Below are positions 45,526 through 53,900 of a stretch of 64,000 bases of DNA, one piece after another. The DNA lies in the NCBI GenBank assembly GCA_964469215.1, contig CAYXYB010000006.1:62001-126000 (forward strand), written 5' to 3'. A program made the translations under genes and the position numbers. The DNA is from SKPS01 sp964469215 (GTDB lineage Bacteria > Bacteroidota > Bacteroidia > Bacteroidales > SKPS01). The notes beneath the pieces were generated by a model. It was not told where the DNA came from. It saw nothing but the letters and a program-made list of their open reading frames with translations, and ran no database searches. Every line of letters begins with the position of its first letter. Positions within the stretch are counted from its first letter, which is position 1.

Positions 45526-46702
45526 GTATAAATGATTGGCAGGTTTCAATTATATGTTGTTGCTGTTCATCTGAGATTTCGTAGAAGAGAGGCAATCTTA
45601 CCAGGCAATCTGAGTAGCGATCGGATTCCGGTAGTATTCTGCGGTCGTGTTTTGCTTTATAATACTGGCTGTTATGCAGGCTCTGGTAATGGAATACCGC
45701 ACCTATATTATTATTTTTCAGATGGGAAATAAATGTGTTTCTGAAACCGGCATCGGGGCAGACAAGGTAAAACATGTGGGCGTTGTTTGAGGCATATTCA
45801 GGGATTTGTGGCAGTTGGATCCGGTTTTTTGCAGCCCAGGATCCCAGTCCGTTCAAATATCTTTGCCATATCACACACCGTTTTTCCTGTATTTCATATA
45901 TTGCTTCTATCTGAGCCCACAAGAAGGCAGCTGTGACTTCCGAGGGGAGGAAGCTGGAGCCTGTATCCACCCACCCGTATTTATCAATTTCACCTCTGAA
46001 AAAGGCAGCGCGGTTTGTCCCTTTTTCCCAGATGATTTCGGCACGTTCAATGAAAGGGTCGTCGTTTATGGCGATCATACCACCTTCACCGCACTGGATG
46101 TTTTTGGTTTCGTGGAACGAGAAGGTGGCGAGGTGGCCGATGGAGCCGAGGGGGGCTTTCAGAAGCACCTCACCCCCGGCCCCTCTCCTCAAGGAGAGGG
46201 GGGAGAGGGGAGGGAGGTAGTAGCTGTCGGTGGCGTGGGCGGCGTCTTCCACCACAAAGAGGTTGTGTTTGTTGGCGATTTCCATGATGCGCTGCATGTT
46301 GCAGGCGACGCCGGCATAGTGGACTGCTACGATGGCTTTGGTGCGGGGTGTAATCAGGAGTTCCAGGGCATCTTCGTCCACACCGGGGTGGTCGGGGCGA
46401 CTGTCGGCGAAAACGATTTTTGCCCCTTGCCTAACGAAAGCCAGGGCGGTGCTTACGAAGGTGTATGAGGGCATAATCACCTCATCGCCCGGTGCAATGT
46501 TCAGCAGAATTGCACACATCTCAAGTGCATCGGTGCAGCTTGTTGTGAGCAGTGTTTTTTTGAAACCCCACCGCTCTTCGAAGTATTGCTGGCACATCCT
46601 GGTGTATTTACCATTTCCTGAAATCTTTCCGGTAGCCACCGCATCATAGATGTAGTCCACCTCTTTGCCGGTAATGTAAGGTTTGTTGAAGGGGATGTGC
46701 AT
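45509..46702 (-). CDS. wecE: WecE-like dTDP-4-amino-4,6-dideoxygalactose transaminase with an insertion
   Basis: A 397-residue PLP enzyme of the DegT/DnrJ/EryC1/StrS family. The start MHIPFNKPYITGKEVDYI, TTSCTDALEMCAILL and the PLP-lysine block FSFHETKNIQCGEGG (Lys200) match WecE/RffA, which makes dTDP-4-amino-4,6-dideoxygalactose (dTDP-Fuc4N). WecE proteins are near 376 residues. The extra 20 or so residues at 163-182 (LPPLSPLSLRRGAGGEVLLK) come from a palindromic repeat inserted in the gene. They sit in the loop before SIGHLATFSF. The enzyme may or may not still be active. Confidence 0.88.
   Translation of the reverse strand: MHIPFNKPYITGKEVDYIYDAVATGKISGNGKYTRMCQQYFEERWGFKKTLLTTSCTDALEMCAILLNIAPGDEVIMPSYTFVSTALAFVRQGAKIVFADSRPDHPGVDEDALELLITPRTKAIVAVHYAGVACNMQRIMEIANKHNLFVVEDAAHATDSYYLPPLSPLSLRRGAGGEVLLKAPLGSIGHLATFSFHETKNIQCGEGGMIAINDDPFIERAEIIWEKGTNRAAFFRGEIDKYGWVDTGSSFLPSEVTAAFLWAQIEAIYEIQEKRCVIWQRYLNGLGSWAAKNRIQLPQIPEYASNNAHMFYLVCPDAGFRNTFISHLKNNNIGAVFHYQSLHNSQYYKAKHDRRILPESDRYSDCLVRLPLFYEISDEQQQHIIETCQSFIHEQHS
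46157..46216. repeat. Palindromic mini-element inserted in frame in the aminotransferase gene
   Basis: About 60 bp, far richer in C and G than the surrounding gene. It holds a perfect 10-bp inverted repeat, CCCCTCTCCT at 46180-46189 and AGGAGAGGGG at 46192-46201, with a 2-nt loop, next to CACCTCACCCCCGGC. Other frames translate as LTPGPSPQGEGGEG-like peptides, which I recognise from repeats dispersed in Bacteroidota genomes. Its length is a multiple of three, so the frame is kept. Confidence 0.75.
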
Positions 46703-46746
46703 GGATATGGTTTGTAAATTTTGGTTATAATATAGTTTGTGAGTAT

Positions 46747-48036
46747 TTAAAATTCTTCTTCTTCTGACAGCAACCCTTTTTCTTTAAGTGTTGAAATAAC
46801 AGGAATTAAATCCTTAAAAGGAATTTTGCTTCTTTCAGAGATAGCTACCAGGTCATTGTTTCCGTCACACAGATTCAGTATCCACATCATAGCATTAACA
46901 AATTCTTTGGTATCTTTCTGTGAACCAATTGTAGGATATAACCCCCTTTTCCCCAGTTGAGGCTCGCAGAAAGGCAACTTGTTGATGTATCTGATATTAT
47001 GTTCAAGTGTATTAATAACTTCAAGGTATTTCAAAACTGAATCTTCCATTGCCTGAAATGAAATGAAATCTTTGTTGTCAGCTGAAGTGTGGTACTGGGG
47101 GTATTTACCATACATGGTTCGCATCAATGAGCCCACAGGCAAATTAAATCCGGGTGAGCAATATTGTCTTTCATCACTGCCACTTGGAAAGAAATCAATA
47201 ATTTTATACTCATTTTCGGTTTGCTTCAACACATTTTCCACAACTCTGTCAGGCAGTGCGTTTCCAATTCTGCTTTTTTTATAGGTAAATACACCGTCAT
47301 CTCCGATGCATGTGATAACAAATCCGGCAGCAAGGTTTTTCTTCCATGATATTCCTTTTACTAAAAGCGAATAGATAGTGCCAATGGTTTCAGGAACAAA
47401 TAAAAACCTGTATGTGTTTCTGAGTTTCTTTTTTTCTTTTAATGCGTTATATATCATTGCAGTGACAAGCGGGCCGGACAACTCGTTATTGGCTAGTGAG
47501 GGATGACAAATATATGTTGAGAACAGAATTTCCTTTTCTGAACACCCTTCAATCACTGCTTCACCTATTGTCATTGAGCCGTTTTCATCAAATGCCGAAT
47601 CCACCAAAACCTCATAAAGGTCGTTTTTATCAATCTGTAAAAACTGATTATGTGACATGCAAAACCCCCATCTCCGTTTGTAATATGAGGTTAAGTAGGG
47701 GATAACATCAGGCTGATCTGGCAAGGTGTATAAATGATCCTTCAACTCTTCATAAGTAAGTTTACCTTGAAAAGGTTCTGAGTAGCCAAGTATATGAAGG
47801 TTATTGGATGAAAAATCAATAATCTTTTCCCCTTTATTGTCTTTGATCCAGGCTTCACAGATATTCCATTCAGGCGGAACAATCCAGTCGAAACATTCAG
47901 TACCACTGGGTACTTCTGTAATCTCAAGGTCAATTAACTCTGAAAGGATTGCCAATGATTTCCTGTTGCCATTCCCGGTCAGACTCCTGTTTATTGGCCA
48001 TAACCGATCAAAGTACTTTTCAATTATTTTTTGCAT
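46747..48036 (-). CDS. DUF4910 family peptidase-like protein (M28-like)
   Basis: A 429-residue cytosolic protein. The N-terminal FDRLWPINRSLTGNGNR and VPSGTECFDWIVPPEWNI are typical of the DUF4910 aminopeptidase-like family. Candidate zinc ligands lie in STYICHPSLANNELSGP, FVPETIG and YPQYHTSADN. A C-terminal winged-helix-like tail follows (FKDLIPVISTLKEKGLL). Members occur in surface-glycan loci but their substrates are not known. The gene overlaps the MaoC gene by 17 bp. Confidence 0.8.
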   Translation of the reverse strand: MQKIIEKYFDRLWPINRSLTGNGNRKSLAILSELIDLEITEVPSGTECFDWIVPPEWNICEAWIKDNKGEKIIDFSSNNLHILGYSEPFQGKLTYEELKDHLYTLPDQPDVIPYLTSYYKRRWGFCMSHNQFLQIDKNDLYEVLVDSAFDENGSMTIGEAVIEGCSEKEILFSTYICHPSLANNELSGPLVTAMIYNALKEKKKLRNTYRFLFVPETIGTIYSLLVKGISWKKNLAAGFVITCIGDDGVFTYKKSRIGNALPDRVVENVLKQTENEYKIIDFFPSGSDERQYCSPGFNLPVGSLMRTMYGKYPQYHTSADNKDFISFQAMEDSVLKYLEVINTLEHNIRYINKLPFCEPQLGKRGLYPTIGSQKDTKEFVNAMMWILNLCDGNNDLVAISERSKIPFKDLIPVISTLKEKGLLSEEEEF

Positions 48037-48454
48037 CGTACAGGGTAAATGTATCCGGAAACAATATCACAGCCTCACCGGTTACCAATAGCTGGCCTGC
48101 CTGATTATAACATTCGCATAAAAATACACCCCTTTTCTTTGTTTCATCAAACGATACCAGCTTTACTTTTGCTTTAACAGAATCACATACAAATGCAGGT
48201 TTTAAAAACTTTGCACTTTGTGAAAGATAGATACAACCATTACCGGGGTAAATAGTGCCAAATATTTTCGAGAACATACTTACAATCAGCACCCCATGAA
48301 CAATATTCCTTTTGAAGAATGTGCCGGAAGCATATTCTTCATTAATATGAATCGGATTGTCATCCTGTGACAATTGAGCAAAAGCAATGACATCATTTTT
48401 GTCAAACACTTTTTCAAACTCAAACTCTGAATCTATAATTACTTTTTCCATCAT
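48020..48454 (-). CDS. MaoC-like (R)-hydratase
   Basis: A 144-residue hot-dog fold protein. DVIAFAQLSQDDNPIHINEEYA carries the catalytic Asp-His pair of MaoC hydratases, followed by IVHGVLIVSMFSKIFGTIYPG. Such enzymes hydrate enoyl-CoA to (R)-3-hydroxyacyl-CoA. Its start overlaps the acyltransferase stop by 4 bp (translational coupling). This suggests that it makes the acyl donor for that enzyme. Confidence 0.88.
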   Translation of the reverse strand: MMEKVIIDSEFEFEKVFDKNDVIAFAQLSQDDNPIHINEEYASGTFFKRNIVHGVLIVSMFSKIFGTIYPGNGCIYLSQSAKFLKPAFVCDSVKAKVKLVSFDETKKRGVFLCECYNQAGQLLVTGEAVILFPDTFTLYDAKNN

Positions 48455-49239
48455 TTTTCTATTGAATATAAATAGTTTATTGCTTCGCCATTTTTGATTT
48501 TTCGTTCTGTTTCATTATAAAAAGTATTAAAAAGAATGGTTCTCATTCCATAACCTTCATCAGGTTTATCACCTTTATATGCTCCTATTTGCCATAGGTA
48601 ATCCATCATTCTGTTAACATTTGTTTTTACGCCCCTCTCCAAATCTCTTACGTATAGTGAGTAGGTCCTGATACTTTCAACTCCATTTTTATCTATATAT
48701 CTGCCTGTAAAATTTTTAAAATAGCGATAATCCACTAAATTCTGCTCTTCAACAAAATGGTATGAGGTCATAGAGTTTTGATCTGTCAGTCCAATTATCC
48801 CTATTTTACCGTTTAATGCTTTGATTGTGGCAAATGGGGAATCTGAACCATATCCGCTTTTGTTGTCGATATTTTCAAATTCTTTCGCCATCTTGCCAAT
48901 TACAGAAAAAGAATAAATTGGATGGCCTGTCCTGACTGATTCTGAATGTTTCCTTCCCAACTCGGTAAGCAAACCCATTTGGGAAGGAGTTTCATTTATA
49001 TTGAAATAACCGGTTTGCGGAAAATCAAAATTATACAATGGTAAAACAAGGGTGCCATCTTCACCCAACGCAGTCAGTAAAGTATCGAAAATGTCAACAG
49101 GGGTGACAGGAATACCAAATTCATCATTCAGGGTCTTTAATAATCTCTTTAATGATGAATGAATCAGAACCAGATCTCCTTTTTCAAGGCCACTTCGGTG
49201 CCAGTTATTTACTAATGAGTCAAGCATTTTTTTCTTCAT
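48451..49239 (-). CDS. AAC(3)-family N-acyltransferase
   Basis: A 262-residue protein of the aminoglycoside 3-N-acetyltransferase fold: DLVLIHSSLKRL, EDGTLVLPLYNFDFP and SVRTGHPIYSFSVIG with the conserved His. In sugar loci this family acylates amino sugars with acyl-CoA rather than antibiotics. Together with the WecE-like aminotransferase downstream, the likely target is a 4-amino-4,6-dideoxy-hexose nucleotide. The target is inferred. Confidence 0.85.
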   Translation of the reverse strand: MKKKMLDSLVNNWHRSGLEKGDLVLIHSSLKRLLKTLNDEFGIPVTPVDIFDTLLTALGEDGTLVLPLYNFDFPQTGYFNINETPSQMGLLTELGRKHSESVRTGHPIYSFSVIGKMAKEFENIDNKSGYGSDSPFATIKALNGKIGIIGLTDQNSMTSYHFVEEQNLVDYRYFKNFTGRYIDKNGVESIRTYSLYVRDLERGVKTNVNRMMDYLWQIGAYKGDKPDEGYGMRTILFNTFYNETERKIKNGEAINYLYSIEK

Positions 49240-49338
49240 AATAAACTTTTATTTGTGGTTTGTATAAATCTAAATGGTCTTTGTTGCCTTGATAATAATA
49301 TCAATGAATTATTATTGATGGTATTTCAGACATGTATG

Positions 49339-50259
49339 CTATGTACATAACCGATTCATATTATCAATATCATTTTTAATGTCTGAATACGTCTGTTGCA
49401 GGTCATATTGAGGGCTCCAACCCAGCTCATTCTTTGCTTTTTCGATGCTCATATGATAAACAGATTCATCTGCCTGTTTGTCTTTATCGAATATTATCCC
49501 AGATTTGTTCCCAAAAGTGTTGTTGATAGTTTCAGCCAGTTCCCTGAAAGAAAATATGTCTTTCATGCCTATATTGTATACACCTGATTTGTCCGGGTGA
49601 AGCATAGCCGCTTCTATTGCAGAAACAACATCTTTAACGTAAACATAATGCCTCTTTCCTGAGCCCTTGCCAAAGATAGTGATTGGTAAACCATTCATTG
49701 CATTTTTAAGGTAAACCTGCAATGCATAACCTTCCCGCTCACCAAGCCCTATTACCTGGGCTAAACGTAGGGTTTTTATATTCAGCCCAATATTGGAAAA
49801 ATAACAGGCTGCCGATTCACACCACAATTTTGATAAACCATAATAACTATCCGGAACATTATATTGATTTTCATGCCATGGTACCATATTATCTTGTGAA
49901 TAAACCATCCTGCTTGAAGCATTAATAATGTTACTTACACCTGTTCTGAGGCAGGCTTCGAAAAGATTTGAAGTTATATTCAGGTTCGTAATATAGTGAG
50001 CAATTTGAACCTTCGTATGGTCAGGCCGTTGTGCTGCCAAATGAATAATAGCATCCGGTTTAAATTCTGAAATTATTTGTGATAAGCTATCTGTGGAATA
50101 ATCTGTAAAGATGTAAGGAATGCAATTGTTTAGTTTTGTTTCAATACATTCAGTGTCATTCCGTATTCCGATGATCAGAATATCGTTGTAATCTGCTTCC
50201 AGGTTACAAAAGTATCTACCAATAAAACCAGTTCCCCCTGTTAAAATTATTTTCATCAA
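49339..50259 (-). CDS. NAD-dependent sugar epimerase/dehydratase
   Basis: A 306-residue extended SDR. The Rossmann motif is TGGTGFIG near residue 8, with HLAAQRPDHTK and the catalytic YYGLSK (YxxxK), then GSGKRHYVYVKDVVSAIEAA. It probably acts on a nucleotide sugar; the specificity is not clear. It overlaps the ATP-grasp gene stop by 4 bp. Confidence 0.87.
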   Translation of the reverse strand: MMKIILTGGTGFIGRYFCNLEADYNDILIIGIRNDTECIETKLNNCIPYIFTDYSTDSLSQIISEFKPDAIIHLAAQRPDHTKVQIAHYITNLNITSNLFEACLRTGVSNIINASSRMVYSQDNMVPWHENQYNVPDSYYGLSKLWCESAACYFSNIGLNIKTLRLAQVIGLGEREGYALQVYLKNAMNGLPITIFGKGSGKRHYVYVKDVVSAIEAAMLHPDKSGVYNIGMKDIFSFRELAETINNTFGNKSGIIFDKDKQADESVYHMSIEKAKNELGWSPQYDLQQTYSDIKNDIDNMNRLCT

Positions 50260-51380
50260 TAAATCTTAATTTGATAACCAACTTTTTCCTGATATCCGTT
50301 AACAGTTCTGATAGCTTCGCCATCGTGGTAATACCACTCAAGATATTTCGAATGATCATCTGCTGAAAAATTGTTTCTGTCCATAATTTTATCTGGTGGC
50401 TGTGTGAAAAAGGTCAAATCAGCTTTTTTTTCAGAATTGATAAATTCAAATTTAAAATCATTATTATCAATTCTTTCATTAGAGAGATATTTGAGTATTA
50501 TTTTTAATAAATCGGGTCCGCCAACCAACCTCAGAAGGCGCCATAAATGACAGCCATCAAGCCGTGGCGTGATCTCAATGATCCTGGGTTCACCATTGCT
50601 GTTGATTTTGATCTGATAATAAACCGGCCCCTCTTTTATATTCAACTGATTACAGGTGTCTGCAACCATTTTGTTGATTTTTTGATCGTTAAACGTTTTT
50701 GATATCGGGTACCTGTGACTTTTTATTATTCCTCCGGGGTATTGTGGGAAGCTGATACGTTCCGTTAAGAAAAGGAACATAGGCATTCCGTTAAGAATAT
50801 AGCTGTTTATGGATATTTCAAAACCATCAACATACTCTTCTGCAATGGCTAACCGGTTATTTGATATATTGCTTGCTTTGGAAAAAGCTTCCTTCATCTC
50901 ATTTTTCTGTTTAACCAGGCTAATGCCACGTTGTCCCTGGCTTACAGCAGGCTTAACAATAGCCGGAAAAACATTCCATGATTCAATGTCATCTTTGTTG
51001 GATAACAATTTGTACCTCACCGAATATTCGCCATCATTTATATTGTATAAAGCATCCCTAAGTAATGGTTTGTTATTGCAAATGGTGGCGGTTTTATAAT
51101 CTATAAAGCTTTTCAGCCCTAAAGCACCTGTTACAGCAGCAACAGTTGGCATAGCCAGATCGGAACCAATACTGTACATCTTGTCAATTCCGTAATTAAT
51201 AGCCAGATCAGTGACAGCAGTAACATCTGTTATATTGACCAAATGGAAGAAGTCACTCTCTTCAATGCCCCTTCCTTCATGCCTGTAGCTGCATGTATGT
51301 ACCACATAACCGGCTTCTTTACAAAACCTGATGAGATCAAGCTGGGCATCACCAACCCCAAGGATCAGAATCTTCTTCAT
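50256..51380 (-). CDS. ATP-grasp domain protein
   Basis: A 374-residue ATP-grasp enzyme. It has an N-terminal preATP-grasp Rossmann-like part (ILILGVGDAQLDLIRFCKEAG), FPAIVKPAVSQGQRGI for ATP binding, IAEEYVDGFEIS, and the metal-binding RIIEITPRLDGCHLW. These enzymes form amide or thioester bonds from carboxylates. In a glycan locus an amino-acid amide on a uronic acid is one possibility. No specific product can be named. Confidence 0.85.
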   Translation of the reverse strand: MKKILILGVGDAQLDLIRFCKEAGYVVHTCSYRHEGRGIEESDFFHLVNITDVTAVTDLAINYGIDKMYSIGSDLAMPTVAAVTGALGLKSFIDYKTATICNNKPLLRDALYNINDGEYSVRYKLLSNKDDIESWNVFPAIVKPAVSQGQRGISLVKQKNEMKEAFSKASNISNNRLAIAEEYVDGFEISINSYILNGMPMFLFLTERISFPQYPGGIIKSHRYPISKTFNDQKINKMVADTCNQLNIKEGPVYYQIKINSNGEPRIIEITPRLDGCHLWRLLRLVGGPDLLKIILKYLSNERIDNNDFKFEFINSEKKADLTFFTQPPDKIMDRNNFSADDHSKYLEWYYHDGEAIRTVNGYQEKVGYQIKIY

Positions 51381-51409
51381 TTAATCTGATTACGAATTTC
51401 TATAATTTT

Positions 51410-52372
51410 TTAATTATCCCGGCTGGAAATCAGATCTTCAATTTTTGGTTTTTGAATATCCCGCAGTATCCTTATCAGGTATTCACCAATAATTCCGACA
51501 GACAACAGGTTTAAGCCCCCTAAAATTCCTGTAAGGGTTACGATGGTTGTGTAGCCGGGATATTCGATTCCTAGAAATAACTTTCTGCTGACGGTATATA
51601 TTACAAAACCAATAGCCAGAAGAAAGGATATCAACCCAACGAATCCAACAGATTTTAAAGGATAAGAAGAATAGTTAATTATATTATTAAGGGTCAGGCT
51701 GATAAGCTTTCTTATACTATAGTGACTTTTACCGTATCTTCGTTCATGATGTTCAGTATGGACATTAATTATATTATGTGTGTAGTGAATGATGAGACTT
51801 GAAATGGAAGGCATGGCATTGAAATTTTTCACAACACACATAGCAATTTCATGTTTCATAATTCTGAAGCTTGACTTGATAAGGCCTTTGGGTTTTGCCA
51901 GAAACATATCGTCAACTTTTGACAGCATGTAGCTTCCAAGGTTACGCCACTTTTTATGTTTTCTGTCATTAAACACCGGGATGGCAAAAGCGGCATCCAG
52001 TGATTGATCTCTTTGCATAACCTCAATAAGTTTTGGTATTTCTGAAACAGGGTGCTGCAGATCATCATCCATGGTAATAATGTATTCGCCCTGTGAAAAA
52101 GACATGCCAACCACAATGGCAATATGCTGGCCCTGGTTCTTCCTCAAACAGACACTATGCACAAATGGGTATTGACCTGAAAGCTCATGCAATACCTCCT
52201 TTGTCGGCAGATATTGTGGTGAATCATTAACAAAAATTATCTCAAAGTCGCACATGGTATTTTCTCTGAGAATGTTGACCCGGGATGAGATTTCTCTTAG
52301 GCTTTCTGTAGATTTATATACAGGAATAACAATGGAACAGAGTCCTTGCTTTTTCGTTTTATTTTGATTCAT
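51410..52372 (-). CDS. Glycosyltransferase family 2, membrane-anchored (DPM/ArnC-like)
   Basis: A 320-residue GT-A enzyme: SIVIPVYKSTESL, FVNDSPQ, and the metal motif TMDDDLQHP. Two C-terminal membrane helices (LISFLLAIGFVIYTV, TLTGILGGLNLLSVGIIGEYL) match the polyprenyl-phosphate glycosyltransferases GtrB and ArnC. It would make a polyprenyl-phosphate sugar for a GT-C enzyme such as one of the polytopic proteins of this locus. Confidence 0.9.
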   Translation of the reverse strand: MNQNKTKKQGLCSIVIPVYKSTESLREISSRVNILRENTMCDFEIIFVNDSPQYLPTKEVLHELSGQYPFVHSVCLRKNQGQHIAIVVGMSFSQGEYIITMDDDLQHPVSEIPKLIEVMQRDQSLDAAFAIPVFNDRKHKKWRNLGSYMLSKVDDMFLAKPKGLIKSSFRIMKHEIAMCVVKNFNAMPSISSLIIHYTHNIINVHTEHHERRYGKSHYSIRKLISLTLNNIINYSSYPLKSVGFVGLISFLLAIGFVIYTVSRKLFLGIEYPGYTTIVTLTGILGGLNLLSVGIIGEYLIRILRDIQKPKIEDLISSRDN

Positions 52373-53874
52373 TATCTTTGTGTATTGTCAATATATTCAA
52401 GAAATTCAGCAATGATGCTGGCATTGCTTTTATCTTGAGTATTATCATTTTTAAAATAAAAACTTTCCGGGGTGGATATGTATCGATTAAGTAATGAATC
52501 AAGAGAATCAGGATTTGTCGCAGGATAGGCAAACTTTTTTTCAATCTGTTTGCAGAACAACTCACATCCTGCTTCACTGATTATAATTGTTGGCACTGAA
52601 AATGCCGCTGCTTCAATTACAGAACTTGAATTAACCGTAATATGTAAATCACATATTTGAAACAGGGCAGGTAAAGGATAACTGTTGGATATTTCATATT
52701 CAATATATTTTGATTTTTCCAAGGCTGTCTTCCATGCCCTTATTATCTTTTCAGGTGTATTATGATGGAATCTTATACCCCAAATTATATCTGATTGCGA
52801 ATTGTTTATATAATCAATTAACCACATGGGATAACTTAAATCAGGAGGTAAAGTTATTAAAACATTAATACTGGTCTTATGGCCAAAACGCACACGAAGA
52901 GTATGTAAAGAGTTTAAATTTAATTTAGTGTTTGGTTCTTTGACCAGCCATAAATTATTCCACAGATTGCCCCCAATATATACAACAGGTAGAAATGAGC
53001 GGTTGCTGCTCCATTGACTAACAGCCAATTCATCACGTTTCTCCCAGCACCATATTATGTCAGGTAAAAGATCAAGGTTTTGTTTCAAATTACGTAAACC
53101 ATTTTGGAGATAAGTGCTGTTACTGTAATAGCCGTGTTGGATTTCAACGGTTTTTATCTCTTTGGATCTGCAAGCCAGATTAAAGGCAAATGAAACTATG
53201 CCATAATAAGGGAAGAAAAAGGCCAACCTTGGATTTGTTCCAGACAGTTTCTTCTCAAAGAACAACTTTAATTGGAAAATTTGTCTTATTGCTAAATCAA
53301 GGTTAATAATAAATTGCCTATGAGTGAAATTATGCCTACTTAAAATTTCAATAAAATCGTTGGTTTTTAGCAACGGCAACCCCTCAATGAGAACAGGTTT
53401 CATTATAAATGCGCGAATTATTGCGGCTTGAATACCAAATTGAATAAATTCGGAAGGGTTGTAGCGTGGTGTTTTATATTTATGATCATACGACCATTCA
53501 AAAGCATGGCATTGCAACCCATTTGTTTCAACAGCATCAAAGTATGGGTCACATATCCTGTCATAATATACTGGTCCAAACTTTGTTCTACGGGTTGATT
53601 GTGTTAAAAATATCACATCAGCATCGGGTAATTTATGGCTGTTGTTTTTTCTATCCTTCACAGACTCCCATTGCATTCTGAATAAAGACATTATTTCCTG
53701 AATGATAATGCGAGCCAGGTCTTTTTTATTGCTCTGGGTAGAGTTTGTGTAAGGTTTATTAAGTTCAAAAAGAACTAACGGCCATATATTTATACCATTA
53801 ACGCAAAGCGAATGTATATCATATTTTTCCTGAAATGACTGAATTAAAGATATATTTTCATTTCTTGGAATCAT
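52372..53874 (-). CDS. Putative GT-B glycan transferase, unassigned
   Basis: A 500-residue soluble protein. The C-terminal half has VEIQHGYYSN (a QHG motif as in TagF- and Kdo-transferase-like GT-B enzymes) and an SSSVIEAAAFSVPTIII donor-site block. The N-terminal half is not recognised. The family is therefore only suggested. It overlaps the next gene by 1 bp and starts 26 bp after the flippase. Confidence 0.6.
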   Translation of the reverse strand: MIPRNENISLIQSFQEKYDIHSLCVNGINIWPLVLFELNKPYTNSTQSNKKDLARIIIQEIMSLFRMQWESVKDRKNNSHKLPDADVIFLTQSTRRTKFGPVYYDRICDPYFDAVETNGLQCHAFEWSYDHKYKTPRYNPSEFIQFGIQAAIIRAFIMKPVLIEGLPLLKTNDFIEILSRHNFTHRQFIINLDLAIRQIFQLKLFFEKKLSGTNPRLAFFFPYYGIVSFAFNLACRSKEIKTVEIQHGYYSNSTYLQNGLRNLKQNLDLLPDIIWCWEKRDELAVSQWSSNRSFLPVVYIGGNLWNNLWLVKEPNTKLNLNSLHTLRVRFGHKTSINVLITLPPDLSYPMWLIDYINNSQSDIIWGIRFHHNTPEKIIRAWKTALEKSKYIEYEISNSYPLPALFQICDLHITVNSSSVIEAAAFSVPTIIISEAGCELFCKQIEKKFAYPATNPDSLDSLLNRYISTPESFYFKNDNTQDKSNASIIAEFLEYIDNTQR

Positions 53875-53900
53875 TGTAATAGCTTGCTGGAATTTTACAA

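Noticed and set aside
46180..46201. Rho-independent terminator
   Set aside because: The perfect hairpin lies inside an open reading frame and has no T-run; it is better explained as an inserted repeat.
45806..46468. 220-codon plus-strand ORF
   Set aside because: It runs antisense to the well-supported aminotransferase; it is a shadow frame extended by the palindromic insert.
48451..49239. Antibiotic resistance gene (aminoglycoside 3-N-acetyltransferase)
   Set aside because: The fold matches, but the gene is coupled to a MaoC hydratase in a sugar locus, which points to amino-sugar acylation.
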